36,032 nt of DNA, taken from the NCBI RefSeq assembly GCF_018476905.1, contig NZ_JAHCVK010000014.1, positions 1 to 36,032 on the forward strand. The letters are read 5' to 3'. The notes below the pieces were generated by a model. That model did not search any database, was not told the origin of the DNA, and was given only the letters and a program-made list of their open reading frames with translations. Position numbers and translations under genes: made by a program. Shown one piece after another: positions 14,420-23,098 of this stretch (position 1 is its first letter; each line of letters begins with the position of its first letter). Origin of the DNA: Geomobilimonas luticola. GTDB taxonomy: Bacteria; Desulfobacterota; Desulfuromonadia; Geobacterales; Geobacteraceae.

Positions 14420-14463
14420 GTAGGGGCGGGGTTTCCCCGCCCGGGCGCGACAACCACACCCTA
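14420..14463. repeat. GC-rich hairpin element between trmFO and the membrane-protein gene
   Basis: GGGCGGGG (14424-14431) pairs perfectly with CCCCGCCC (14435-14442) over TTT. The block is bounded by GTAGGG (14420-14425) and CCCTAC (14458-14463), giving a second outer inverted pair. There is no T-run, so it looks like another dispersed repeat rather than a terminator. Confidence 0.65.
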
Positions 14464-15777
14464 CAATGTTTTCATCCACTCCATCAGCTCTGCCAGCGCC
14501 CGTTCCGCCAGCCGGCCTCGTTTTTCCTTCTTCTTCACCCGTCCGGGGAGGTCGGGGAAGAGGCCGTAGTTCACGTTCATCGGCTGGAAATGGCGGGGCT
14601 CGGCGTTGGTTATGTGTCGCACCAGCGCACCCAGGGCCGTTGCCGGCGGAGGGACCGTCAACTCCTCTCCCGCGGCGAGGCGGGCGGCGTTCAGTCCGGC
14701 CAGGAAGCCGCTCCCCGCCGATTCCACGTACCCCTCCACGCCGGTTATCTGGCCGGCAAAGAGAATACGGGGATCGCTCCGGAGCTGGAAGGTGGGGAGA
14801 AGAAGTGCGGGAGCATTGATGAAGGTATTGCGGTGCATGGAGCCGAGCCGGACGAATTCGGCGTTCTCCAGCCCCGGCAGCATCTGGAAGATGCGGCGCT
14901 GCTCGGGCCAGGTGAGCTTGGTCTGGAAGCCGACCAGGTTGTACATCGTCCCGGCCAGGTCCTCCCGCCGGAGCTGCACCACTGCATGGGGTTCGGCGCC
15001 GGTGCGGGGGTCCGTGAGCCCCACCGGTTTCATGGGGCCGAAACGGAGGGTGTCGAGCCCCCGGGCCGCCAGCTCTTCCACCGGCATGCACCCCTCGAAG
15101 TGGACCACCTTCTCGAACTCCCGGGCCGGCACCTTTTCCCCCTCGTTGAGGGCGGCCACGAACGCGCGGTACTCCGCCTCGTCCAGGGGGGAGTTGAGGT
15201 AGTCGTCCCCCTCCCCTTTGCCGTAGCGGGAGGCGCGGAACACCTTCCCCATGTCCAGGGAATCGGCCGTCACGATGGGGGCAATGGCGTCGTAAAAATA
15301 GAGATAGTCGCCGGTCAGCCGGCCGATCTCCCCCGCCAGGAGATCGCTCGTCAGGGGGCCTGAGGCTATGACCACCGTCCCGTCGGGCGGAATATCCGTC
15401 ACTTCTCCCCGTATCACCCGAATGCGGGGATGGGCTTCGATCTTTTCGGTAACATAGGCGGAGAAGAGCTGCCGGTCCACCGCCAGCGCCCCCCCGGCCG
15501 GCACGCGGGTGGCGTCGGCCGCCATCATGAAGAGGGAGCCGAGCCGGCGCAATTCCTCCTTGAGGAGCCCGACGGCATTTTCCACCGACTCCCCCCGCAG
15601 GGAATTGGAGCAGACCAGCTCCGCGAGGCCCTCCAGGTGATGGGCGGGAGAATACCTGGCCGGCTTCATTTCCAGGAGGGTAACCGGCACTCCACGCTGC
15701 GCCGCCTGCCAGGCAGCTTCGCAGCCGGCCAGACCGCCACCGATGACCGTTATTTCAGCAGCGACGTCACGCGCCAT
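14461..15777 (-). CDS. trmFO: Methylenetetrahydrofolate-tRNA-(uracil-5-)-methyltransferase
   Basis: Folate- and FAD-dependent enzyme forming 5-methyluridine at tRNA position 54. It has 438 residues, the usual length. The FAD Rossmann motif is [13 protein letters not shown] (11-23). LVCSNSLRG (conserved Cys) and [14 protein letters not shown] (catalytic Cys) are present, with [16 protein letters not shown] in the C-terminal FAD region. ATG 15777 lies 11 bases inside the upstream unknown gene, so they are coupled. The topA-trmFO neighbourhood is common in bacteria. Confidence 0.97.
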   Translation of the reverse strand: MARDVAAEITVIGGGLAGCEAAWQAAQRGVPVTLLEMKPARYSPAHHLEGLAELVCSNSLRGESVENAVGLLKEELRRLGSLFMMAADATRVPAGGALAVDRQLFSAYVTEKIEAHPRIRVIRGEVTDIPPDGTVVIASGPLTSDLLAGEIGRLTGDYLYFYDAIAPIVTADSLDMGKVFRASRYGKGEGDDYLNSPLDEAEYRAFVAALNEGEKVPAREFEKVVHFEGCMPVEELAARGLDTLRFGPMKPVGLTDPRTGAEPHAVVQLRREDLAGTMYNLVGFQTKLTWPEQRRIFQMLPGLENAEFVRLGSMHRNTFINAPALLLPTFQLRSDPRILFAGQITGVEGYVESAGSGFLAGLNAARLAAGEELTVPPPATALGALVRHITNAEPRHFQPMNVNYGLFPDLPGRVKKKEKRGRLAERALAELMEWMKTL

Positions 15778-16168
15778 CGTCTGAGGACACCTCGAACTTC
15801 TGCAGGGGGGAACCGGCCAGAAGCCGTGCCTTCCCCTTTTCCTCGTCCCATATGGTCAGGTACCCCTTCCACCCCTGGTCCAGCAGTTCCCGTATGTGGC
15901 CGATCACCTCGTCGGTCGGCGGCATATGGAACGCATTGTACCCGGAAAATCCGCCGGGGGGGATCAGGCGGTAGGCGCCGTAGCCCCGTTTTTCGTTCCG
16001 CTTTGTCAGAGTGGACGAGGCAGACAGCCCGGTATGCTCCTCGTACTTCGTCCAGCCGCAGATGGGGCACATGATCCGCCGGGCGCTGGTGTCACCCCAG
16101 CATTCGGTGTCGATGCGGGCATAGTCGAAGCGGCACTGGCCACACCGCTCATGCGTGTCCTTGAGCAT
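15767..16168 (-). CDS. Conserved-looking protein with zinc-ribbon-like Cys pairs, unknown function
   Basis: 133 residues. It has two Cys pairs: CGQC at residues 9-12 and CPIC at 34-37, plus Cys23. The C-terminal half, [32 protein letters not shown], looks like a small alpha/beta fold. A zinc ribbon is plausible, but no named family is recognised. ATG 16168 has AAGGAG five or six bases upstream, immediately after the topA terminator. The stop overlaps the trmFO start by 11 bases, so this gene is the leader of the trmFO transcript and may be involved in RNA or nucleotide metabolism by context only. Confidence 0.85.
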   Translation of the reverse strand: MLKDTHERCGQCRFDYARIDTECWGDTSARRIMCPICGWTKYEEHTGLSASSTLTKRNEKRGYGAYRLIPPGGFSGYNAFHMPPTDEVIGHIRELLDQGWKGYLTIWDEEKGKARLLAGSPLQKFEVSSDDGA

Positions 16169-16181
16169 GAAAACTCCTTGT

Positions 16182-16207
16182 AAAAAAGGCGGGGATCGCT
16201 CCCCGCC
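16182..16207 (-). terminator. Rho-independent terminator of topA
   Basis: GGCGGGGA (16188-16195) pairs perfectly with TCCCCGCC (16200-16207) over TCGC. On the minus strand it is followed by TTTTTTA. It lies 18 bp past the topA stop and directly before the next gene's ribosome site, so read-through may feed the downstream genes. Confidence 0.9.
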
Positions 16208-16225
16208 TCGCGTTCGTCGACGGGC

Positions 16226-18496
16226 CTATTTCTCCTTGCCCCCCAGTTTGTAGTCGCACCCTTCTTTCGGGCACTTGAGGAATTCCCCTTCCCGCTTGTA
16301 CACCTTCTTCACGAGGAGCGGAAAACCGCATTTCGGACAGGGGCCGGGCTGGGGGGGATCCCAGAGGGCAAACTTGCATTGCGGGTAGCGGTTGCAGGAG
16401 TAGAAGAGCTTGCCGTAGCGGGATTTCTTCTCGGTCAGCTCCCCTTCCTTGCATTCGGGACAGACCACGCCGGTCCCCCTCGGCTTGACCAGCGGCTGGA
16501 TATTCTTGCAGGCGGGGTAGCCGGAACAGGCCAGGTACTTGCCGTAGCGGCCATCCTTGATGAGCATGGGGCTGCCGCACTTGTCGCATTTTTCCTCGGA
16601 AAAGACCGGCTCCGCAGTTTCCGTGGCCGACTGTTCCAGGTTCCGGGTATATTTGCAGCCGGCCTGATAGCCCGAGCAGGCGATGAACTTCCCCCGTTTC
16701 CCCAGTTTGACAACCAGCGGCTGACCGCAGTCGGGGCATATCTCGTCGGTCGCCTCGGTGGTCAGGTCCGACTTGCTGACCTCCCCCTCCTTCTGGTGCA
16801 GAAGAGAGCTGAATGGCCCCCAAAACTCACGCAGGAGAGGCTTCCACTGCTTTTCCCCACGGGAAACCTGGTCCAGTTCCTCTTCGAGGGACGCAGTAAA
16901 GTTGTAATCCACGTAGGTGGTGAAATGGTTGACGAGCAGGTCGCTCACCACCATCCCCACGTCTTCCGGAAAGAACCTCTTCTTGTCGAGCCGCGCATAC
17001 TTCCGCTCCACCAGGGTGTTCATGATGCTGGCGTAGGTAGAGGGACGGCCGATGCCGTATTCTTCCAGGGTCTTGACCAGGGTCGCCTCGGTGTAGCGGG
17101 GAGGTGGCTGGGTGAAGTGCTGCTCCGGAAGAAGTTCGCCAAGGGCAAGGGATTCGCCTTCGGCAAGGGGGGGAAGGGTCCCCTCCTTCTCCTCCGTCTC
17201 GTCGTCGATCCCCTCGATATAGAGCTTCATGAAACCGGGAAAACGGATGACCGTTCCGGCAGCCCGGAAGATAAAACCCTTTCCGGCACTGATGTCGACG
17301 GAGGTCTGGTCCAGCAGCGCCTCTGCCATCTGACACGCAACGGTACGCTTCCAGATGAGTTCGTACAGCTTGAACTGGTCGGAAGAGAGAAATTTCTTCA
17401 GTTCCGCCGGGGTCTTGACGATATAGGTGGGGCGGATCGCCTCGTGGGCCTCCTGGGCGTTCTTCGCCTTGTTCTTGAAGGTGCGGGGCTTGGGCAGGGA
17501 GTACTCCTTGCCGTACAGGCTCTCGATCACCTCTTTTGCCTCGGCGAGCGCCTGGCTGGAAAGCACCACGCTGTCCGTACGCATGTAGGTTATGAGACCG
17601 ACCGACCCTTCACCAACGTCGATCCCCTCGTAGAGTTTCTGGGCAACGGACATGGTCTTCTTGGCGGAAAAGCCGAGCTTGCGCGCCGCCTCCTGCTGAA
17701 GGGTCGAGGTGGTGAAGGGGGGAGAGGGGGTGCGTTTCCGCTCGCTCTTCGTAACCTTCTCCACCCGGTAGGGCGCCTTGCCGAGCATCTCCACCAGCCG
17801 TTCGGCACCCGCCTTGTCGGGAATGTCGAACTTGCCCAGCTTCTTCCCCTCTGCCTCCACCAGGTTGGCGGTGAAGCGCTGCCGGGCATGGTTGGCGAGT
17901 TGCGCCCCAATGGTCCAGTATTCCTGGGTCTGGAACGCCTGGATCTCCTTCTCCCGCTCGCAGATGAGGCGCAGGGCCACCGACTGCACCCGGCCCGCGG
18001 AGAGGCCGTAACGGATCTTCTTCCAGAGGAAGGGGGAGAGGTTGAAACCGACCAGGTAGTCGAGAACCGACCGCGCCTGCTGGGCATCCACCAGGTCAAG
18101 GGCGATGTCGCGGGGATTGTTGACGGCATCGACGATGGCGTCCCTGGTTATCTCGTGAAACACCACGCGCCGGACCGGAAGCGACTTCTTCCGGTCGAGG
18201 CCGAGGGCCGCCAGCAGATGCCAGGAAATCGCCTCCCCTTCGCGGTCGGGGTCGGTCGCCAGCAAGAGGGAATCGCAACTCTTCAGTTCCTTCTTGATGG
18301 CGTCGATATGCTTCTTGCTCTCCGGCAGCACCGCGTATTTCGGTTCGAAGTCATGCTCGATATCCACCGATCCCTGTTTGCTGGGAAGCGCCCGCACATG
18401 GCCGAAGGAGGCAAGGACACGGTACTCCTTGCCGAGAAACTTCTCTATGGTTTTGGCCTTGGCCGGGGATTCGACTATGACGAGATGTTGGGACAT
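16226..18496 (-). CDS. topA: DNA topoisomerase I
   Basis: Type IA topoisomerase relaxing negative supercoils; 756 residues. The TOPRIM domain opens with IVESPAKAKTIEKFLG and includes DPDREGEA (about 82-89). The catalytic Tyr is in LITYMRTDS (Tyr304). LDYLVGFNLSP and SAGRVQSVALRL are core signatures. The C-terminus has zinc ribbons, CPDCG...CSGY, CDKCG...CSGYPAC, CPEC...CNRYPQC, and a last CPKCG with a partner Cys pair, for four in all. ATG 18496 is chosen (MSQHLVIVESPAK), with GGTGA upstream. The frame to 18538 adds 14 residues that lie in a repeat-adjacent region. It sits between dprA and the trmFO unit. Confidence 0.97.
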   Translation of the reverse strand: MSQHLVIVESPAKAKTIEKFLGKEYRVLASFGHVRALPSKQGSVDIEHDFEPKYAVLPESKKHIDAIKKELKSCDSLLLATDPDREGEAISWHLLAALGLDRKKSLPVRRVVFHEITRDAIVDAVNNPRDIALDLVDAQQARSVLDYLVGFNLSPFLWKKIRYGLSAGRVQSVALRLICEREKEIQAFQTQEYWTIGAQLANHARQRFTANLVEAEGKKLGKFDIPDKAGAERLVEMLGKAPYRVEKVTKSERKRTPSPPFTTSTLQQEAARKLGFSAKKTMSVAQKLYEGIDVGEGSVGLITYMRTDSVVLSSQALAEAKEVIESLYGKEYSLPKPRTFKNKAKNAQEAHEAIRPTYIVKTPAELKKFLSSDQFKLYELIWKRTVACQMAEALLDQTSVDISAGKGFIFRAAGTVIRFPGFMKLYIEGIDDETEEKEGTLPPLAEGESLALGELLPEQHFTQPPPRYTEATLVKTLEEYGIGRPSTYASIMNTLVERKYARLDKKRFFPEDVGMVVSDLLVNHFTTYVDYNFTASLEEELDQVSRGEKQWKPLLREFWGPFSSLLHQKEGEVSKSDLTTEATDEICPDCGQPLVVKLGKRGKFIACSGYQAGCKYTRNLEQSATETAEPVFSEEKCDKCGSPMLIKDGRYGKYLACSGYPACKNIQPLVKPRGTGVVCPECKEGELTEKKSRYGKLFYSCNRYPQCKFALWDPPQPGPCPKCGFPLLVKKVYKREGEFLKCPKEGCDYKLGGKEK

Positions 18497-18530
18497 ATAT
18501 TCACCGCGCTGATTTGTTTTATCTTTGGAT

Positions 18531-18620
18531 TTTACCACAGAGGGGACAGAGAGAAATCGAGTGGCAGACAGAGCGCATCATTTTCTTTCATTTTTCCCCG
18601 TATTCCTCTGTGGTTAAGGA
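18531..18620. repeat. Paired-arm repeat, CCACAGAG family (copy 2)
   Basis: The left arm TTTACCACAGAGGGGACAGA (from 18531) and the right arm ATTCCTCTGTGGTTAAGGAC (18602-18620, approximately) are inverted around a 45-bp centre. It fills the dprA-topA spacer and matches the element at 5786-5907. Confidence 0.75.
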
Positions 18621-18635
18621 CTTTTTCTTTTTTGT

Positions 18636-19715
18636 CTATACAAGCGCAAAAAGCTTCCCCGGGAGCTGCTGCACCGCCCCCTTCAATTCCAGGCGGAGTA
18701 AAATAGCGGAAACGTCCCCCACTGTCAATGAGCTTTTCACAATGATATCGTCGATATGGTGTGGCGCGGCGGCCAGGATCGTAAAGATCGCCGCCTCCTG
18801 ATGGGTAAGCTCGAATGCCGGCGCGGTTTCCGTCAAACCCCGGGTATCCCCCCGCTGCGGCAGCTCTTCCAGGATGTCATCCACGGTCTCCACCAGCTTG
18901 GCACCCTGCTTGATGAGGCGGTTGGTGCCGCGACTGGAGCTGCAGGTGATGTTCCCCGGAATGGCAAACACTTCCCGTCCCTGTTCCAGGGCGTACTGGG
19001 CAGTGATAAGGGAACCGCTCCGCTCCTCCGCCTCCACCACCAGTACTCCGCGGCAGATGCCGCTGATGATCCGGTTGCGGCGCGGGGAGTTCTCCGCCAG
19101 GGGGAGGGTTCCGAGGGGAAACTCGGAGACAAGCCCCCCCTTCTCCGCCATGGCGGCAAACAGCTCCCGGTTTTCCGGCGGATAGACCACATCGACACCG
19201 CACCCGAGCACGCCGATGCTCCGGCCTCCTCCGGACAGTGCGCCCCGATGGGCCGCCGTGTCCACCCCACGGGCCATGCCGGAGACTACCGTGATGCCGT
19301 GTGCCGCCAGATCGCCCGCCAGGCGCCGGGTGGCAAGCAGCCCGTAACTGGAGGCACGGCGTGAGCCGACCACCGCCACGGCAGGCTCAAGACCCGTCAG
19401 AGAGCCCTTGACATAGAGGTACGGCGGGGGATCGGGTATCTCCAGCAGGGGTCGGGGGTAGTCGGCATCCAGCAGCGTGACGATCCGGGCGCCACTCCGC
19501 CCGAGCAGTTCACATTCCCGCTCGGCCGCCGGCCGGTAATCATGGCTCCCGATGGCAGCGGCCACCGCAACGCTGACCCCCTTGATCCCCGCCAGTTCTG
19601 ACGCCGAGGCTGCAAGGGCTCTGGCCGGTGAACCGAACTGCTCCAGCAGGCGGCGGAATGTCACATTCCCCACCTGGGGGATCGATTTCAGGGCAAACCA
19701 GTAAAAATGTTCCAT
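18636..19715 (-). CDS. dprA: DNA-processing protein DprA (Smf)
   Basis: A 359-residue protein that protects incoming single-stranded DNA and loads RecA during natural transformation. An N-terminal helix-hairpin-helix region (QVGNVTFRRLLEQFGSP) is followed by a Rossmann core with VVGSRRASSYG, VVSGMARGVDTAAHRGAL, GCGVDVVYPPENREL, SEFPLGTLPLAENSPRRNRIISG and VVEAEERSGSLITAQ. A C-terminal winged helix (LTHQEAAIFTILAAAPHHIDDII) closes it. ATG 19715 has only a weak AGGTC site. It probably leads a dprA-topA pair. Confidence 0.96.
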   Translation of the reverse strand: MEHFYWFALKSIPQVGNVTFRRLLEQFGSPARALAASASELAGIKGVSVAVAAAIGSHDYRPAAERECELLGRSGARIVTLLDADYPRPLLEIPDPPPYLYVKGSLTGLEPAVAVVGSRRASSYGLLATRRLAGDLAAHGITVVSGMARGVDTAAHRGALSGGGRSIGVLGCGVDVVYPPENRELFAAMAEKGGLVSEFPLGTLPLAENSPRRNRIISGICRGVLVVEAEERSGSLITAQYALEQGREVFAIPGNITCSSSRGTNRLIKQGAKLVETVDDILEELPQRGDTRGLTETAPAFELTHQEAAIFTILAAAPHHIDDIIVKSSLTVGDVSAILLRLELKGAVQQLPGKLFALV

Positions 19716-19740
19716 GCAGGGGACCTGTCACACACCGAAT

Positions 19741-19778
19741 AAAAAAAGGGGGCCCAATCCGTGAATTGGACCCCCTTT
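19741..19778 (-). terminator. Rho-independent terminator after the LysM gene
   Basis: AAAGGGGG (19745-19752) and CCAAT (19754-19758) pair with ATTGG (19765-19769) and CCCCCTTT (19771-19778), with one mismatch. On the minus strand a run of seven Ts follows. It lies 12 bp past the LysM stop and just before dprA. Confidence 0.9.
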
Positions 19779-19790
19779 CTGGTCGCTTGT

Positions 19791-20789
19791 CTACTTTCTC
19801 ATTTCAACCCGGTCTCCCCGGTAAATGGTGTCGATACTCTTGACGACCAGCGCCGTGGATGTGGTTTCGCCGGTCTCTACCACCACCACCGCCCCGACCA
19901 CATCTGTCGGAAGCTTGCCGATCGGCATGCTGAGGAATTTCTGATCGGGAACCACATCGCGCACCACGTACAGCATGTTACCCGGCTCAAGTCCGTCCGC
20001 CCTCCCCAGGTCCAGGAAGGCGACATCTCCCGCAGCGATGGCCTTGTTGCCGGTCTGGGTTTCGACGATATAGCCGTTCAGGTCCTTCGCCGGCGCCTTG
20101 AGCGACACGATCTTCTTCCGCTCCCGGTACGGCATCAGGTACGCACCCGCGCCTATTTCCAGGTAGGATTTCGTGATGAGCGCCTTGGAAGCCTTCTCCT
20201 CCACTTCGGAAATCTGCAGCGAGCCGAGGGGGATGACCCGGTGTCCCAGGATCACGTGGTTTACCGGATGGCTGACCGCTTCCATTTCCTTGAATATGGA
20301 GAAACGGTCGCCGGTCTTTACCCCCTGGGCCTTGCCGATGTCGGCATAGACGATATCATCCTCGCCGACAATCTGCCGGTTCTGGAAGGTGGAGATGATG
20401 TAACCGACCGGCCGGGCATTCCCTTCCATCAGGAAACCTTCCCCCCCCGTCACCGTGAATATCCGCTCCGGAACCACCCCCGCCGGTTCTGGCGTCCTGG
20501 CTGCAGCAGCGGGCGGTGCCGTTCCTTTTTCATCAACTATCTCGATCCGGTCTTCAAATATCCTCAGTTTCTGGCCGGGGAAGATGAAGTGGGGGTTGCC
20601 TATACCCGGATTTTTCGCCCAGAGGGGGGGCCAATAGTGGGGATCCTTCAGGAATTTGTCGGAGAGCCCCCACAGGGTATCACCTTTCTGGATCACGTAG
20701 ATGGTCGGCTCCTCGTCCTGCGCCCAAGCCACCGTGTAACCGGCCATCAGCAACAGAAAAAACAGTAGAGCAAGGACAGTTCGTTTCAT
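19791..20789 (-). CDS. Exported LysM-domain protein
   Basis: 332 residues. A signal peptide (MKRTVLALLFFLLLMAGYTV) ends near AWAQ. A LysM peptidoglycan-binding domain follows (about residues 29-78: IYVIQKGDTLWGLSDKF, WPPLWAKNPGI, FPGQKLRIF). A Pro/Ala linker leads to a C-terminal region of unknown fold with GDRFSIFKE and GNMLYVVRD. It is a probable cell-envelope protein acting in the periplasm. ATG 20789 has GAGG at five bases. GTG 20795 is a less likely start. It follows the CpoB-like gene by 55 bp and shares its transcript. Confidence 0.93.
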   Translation of the reverse strand: MKRTVLALLFFLLLMAGYTVAWAQDEEPTIYVIQKGDTLWGLSDKFLKDPHYWPPLWAKNPGIGNPHFIFPGQKLRIFEDRIEIVDEKGTAPPAAAARTPEPAGVVPERIFTVTGGEGFLMEGNARPVGYIISTFQNRQIVGEDDIVYADIGKAQGVKTGDRFSIFKEMEAVSHPVNHVILGHRVIPLGSLQISEVEEKASKALITKSYLEIGAGAYLMPYRERKKIVSLKAPAKDLNGYIVETQTGNKAIAAGDVAFLDLGRADGLEPGNMLYVVRDVVPDQKFLSMPIGKLPTDVVGAVVVVETGETTSTALVVKSIDTIYRGDRVEMRK

Positions 20790-20843
20790 AGACACCTCAC
20801 GGGATAGTTTGGCTCATCTGAAAAAACCAGAAATCGGAACGGG

Positions 20844-21572
20844 TCAAAAACGCCCCAGGCGTTCCCGTGCTTTCGCCGCAGCCGGGCTTTTGGGGTATTT
20901 TTCGACCAGTGCCTTGAGGGTAGCCTTGGCCCGGGCAGATTCGTTCATACTGATGAGAGTAAACCCGGCCTTGAGCATGGCGTCCGGAACCTTGTTCCCC
21001 TTCGGGTAACCACTCACCACCTTTTCGAACGCCTCCAGGGCCAGGGGGTAGTTGCGCTGGGTGTAGTGGCACTCACCGATCCAGTACTGGGCGTTACCGG
21101 CATACTCATGGGTGGGGTGGTTACGGATAAAGGCATCGAAGGCATCGATGGCTTCATTGTACCTGTTGCTGCTGAACAGGCCGAAAGCCTTCATGTAGGC
21201 TTCCTGGGGACCGGCATCGGTATCGGGAGGAACGGCATCACTGTTAACCACCTCGATCCTGGCGGTTGCGGCGGGAGGCGGTTCATTCGATTTCGGGGAA
21301 AGGGTTTCAACAGACGACTTGAGATCCTTCAGTTGCGGAGCGACCGTTTTCAGTTCATCCAGCTCGACAGTCTGGGCCTTGACCCTCGACTGCAGATCTT
21401 TCACCTCGCCGCTCAGTTCGGCCAGCCGCTTGTTGGCGGCCGCGCTTCCCTGAACCAGCTGCTCCAACCGGGCATCCATCTCCGTCTGTTTCTTCAGAAT
21501 GACGTCATATTCGCTGCACCCGGAAGCCGCTAACGCCAGACCTGCCACGACAACCCACGAGATTGAACGCAT
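20844..21572 (-). CDS. CpoB/YbgF-like lipoprotein with coiled coil and TPR repeats
   Basis: 242 residues. A lipoprotein signal with lipobox LAASGC (Cys19) is followed by a coiled-coil segment (about 25-95). TPR repeats then run to the C-terminus: AFGLFSSNRYNEAIDAFDAF, AQYWIGECHYTQRNYPLALE, and KAGFTLISMNESARAKATLK. This is the Tol-Pal-associated CpoB/YbgF arrangement, which links envelope constriction and peptidoglycan synthesis. Unlike the usual case, tolB and pal are not adjacent. Start ATG 21572 has AAGGAGGGG. It probably forms an operon with the LysM gene. Confidence 0.92.
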   Translation of the reverse strand: MRSISWVVVAGLALAASGCSEYDVILKKQTEMDARLEQLVQGSAAANKRLAELSGEVKDLQSRVKAQTVELDELKTVAPQLKDLKSSVETLSPKSNEPPPAATARIEVVNSDAVPPDTDAGPQEAYMKAFGLFSSNRYNEAIDAFDAFIRNHPTHEYAGNAQYWIGECHYTQRNYPLALEAFEKVVSGYPKGNKVPDAMLKAGFTLISMNESARAKATLKALVEKYPKSPAAAKARERLGRF

Positions 21573-21598
21573 TCCCCCTCCTTATCAAAAACTGAACA

Positions 21599-21628
21599 TA
21601 ATAAATGCCATTTCCCCATTTTTGTCAA
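21599..21628 (-). promoter_or_regulatory. Candidate promoter of the CpoB-LysM unit
   Basis: On the minus strand TTGACA (21623-21628) and TTATTA (21599-21604) are 18 bp apart, giving a leader of about 20 bases before the CpoB-like ATG. It diverges from the U32 gene. Confidence 0.5.
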
Positions 21629-21721
21629 GAACAAAGCGCCTTTTCGGGTTTATCTGACGCCGTCGATGTGTTACTATCCCGGCATGTTTTCCGACCGCTT
21701 TACCCACCCCAGGAAGTTGCA

Positions 21722-22975
21722 ATGACCAAACCGGAACTGCTTGCCCCGGCAGGCAACATGGAAAAACTGAAAATCGCGATTCACTACGGGGCCGATGCCG
21801 TCTACCTGGGGGGGAAGGCCTATGGTCTGAGAAACCATGCCGACAACTTCACCCTGGAGGAACTGGCAGACGCCGTCGCCTATGCCCACCACCACCGGGT
21901 CAAGGTCTACCTGACCGTCAACGCCTATCCCGACAATGCCGACATCGACGGCCTCTACCGCTACCTGGAATCCCTGCGGGACATCCCCCTCGACGCCTGC
22001 ATCGCCGCCGACCCGGGGGTCGTCGCCATGCTCCGGGAGGTCGCGCCGGCCCGCCCCATCCACCTCTCCACCCAGGCCAACACCACCAACTGGAAGAGCG
22101 CCCTCTTCTGGCAGGATCAGGGGATCAGCCGGATCAACCTGGCCCGTGAATTGTCGCTGGACGACCTGCGCCAGGTCCGGGAGCGGGTCGGCCTGGAACT
22201 GGAGGCCTTCGTCCATGGCGCCATGTGCATCTCCTACTCGGGTCGCTGTCTTCTCTCCAGCGTCATGAGCGGCCGGCCGGCCAACAAGGGGGAGTGCTCC
22301 CATCCCTGCCGCTGGAGCTACGCCCTGGTGGAGGAGACCCGGCCCGGCCAGTATTTTCCCGTCATGGAGGACGAGACCGGCACCTTCATCTTCAACTCCA
22401 AGGACCTCTGCCTCCTCCCGTACATCCCCGAACTGGTGGAAAGCGGCATCAACTCCCTCAAGATCGAGGGGAGGATGAAAGGGATACACTACGTGGCGGC
22501 GGTGGTCCGGGTCTACCGGGAGGCGCTCGACCGCTACTGCGACAACCCGGAAAACTACCGCTGCCGGCCGGAGTGGCTCGACGAGCTCTGCAAGATCAGC
22601 CACCGGGGGTATACCACCGGCTTCTTCCTCGGACCGCCCCGGGACCTCGACCATGAATACCGTTCCCGCTACGTGAGGAGCCACGATTTCGTCGGTGTCG
22701 TGGAAGAGGTCCGGGTAGACGGCTCCCTCGGCATCGAAGCACGCAACCGGATCGAGCGTGGGGACGAACTGGAATTCATCGGCCGCGGCATGACCGGCGG
22801 CACGTACCGGCTGACGGAGCTCTGGAGCTCCGACGGCACGCCGATTACCGTCGCCCACCCCAACCAGAGAATCACGCTCCGGGTGCCATTCCCCGCAGAA
22901 AAGTACGACCTGATCCGCCGGGCAAAGGATGCGGCAGAACCGGTCCCTCCTCGGCAGGACAAGGGACCGATGTGA
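21722..22975 (+). CDS. U32 peptidase family protein, TrhP-like (tRNA hydroxylation)
   Basis: 417 residues. U32 proteins of this length (YrrO/YegQ, TrhP) act in prephenate-dependent formation of 5-hydroxyuridine at tRNA position 34 and bind an iron-sulfur cluster. The N-terminus ELLAPAGNMEKLKIAIHYGADAVYLGG is the family hallmark. FVHGAMCISYSGRCLLSS, then NKGECSHPCRWSY, supply the conserved Cys, and SLKIEGRMKGIHYVA follows. ATG 21722 has AGGAAG at five bases. The open frame to 21605 overlaps the promoter region. The next gene, arnT, begins 124 bp later, so this may or may not share its transcript. Confidence 0.92.
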   Translation: MTKPELLAPAGNMEKLKIAIHYGADAVYLGGKAYGLRNHADNFTLEELADAVAYAHHHRVKVYLTVNAYPDNADIDGLYRYLESLRDIPLDACIAADPGVVAMLREVAPARPIHLSTQANTTNWKSALFWQDQGISRINLARELSLDDLRQVRERVGLELEAFVHGAMCISYSGRCLLSSVMSGRPANKGECSHPCRWSYALVEETRPGQYFPVMEDETGTFIFNSKDLCLLPYIPELVESGINSLKIEGRMKGIHYVAAVVRVYREALDRYCDNPENYRCRPEWLDELCKISHRGYTTGFFLGPPRDLDHEYRSRYVRSHDFVGVVEEVRVDGSLGIEARNRIERGDELEFIGRGMTGGTYRLTELWSSDGTPITVAHPNQRITLRVPFPAEKYDLIRRAKDAAEPVPPRQDKGPM

Positions 22976-23098
22976 CACGAATGGACACGCGCAGTACCAT
23001 GCAAAGAGCGTTTATCACTTGTTTTCACCCTCCCCCCCGGGGTCCTCGGTGGTTGAACGCTTTGGGATCAATCCGCTTCTAACAAGGAACCTTCACCC

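Noticed and set aside
16379-18706. A 775-codon plus-strand open frame opposite topA
   Set aside because: Antisense to topA, with low-complexity translation and no domain; typical of high-GC shadow frames.
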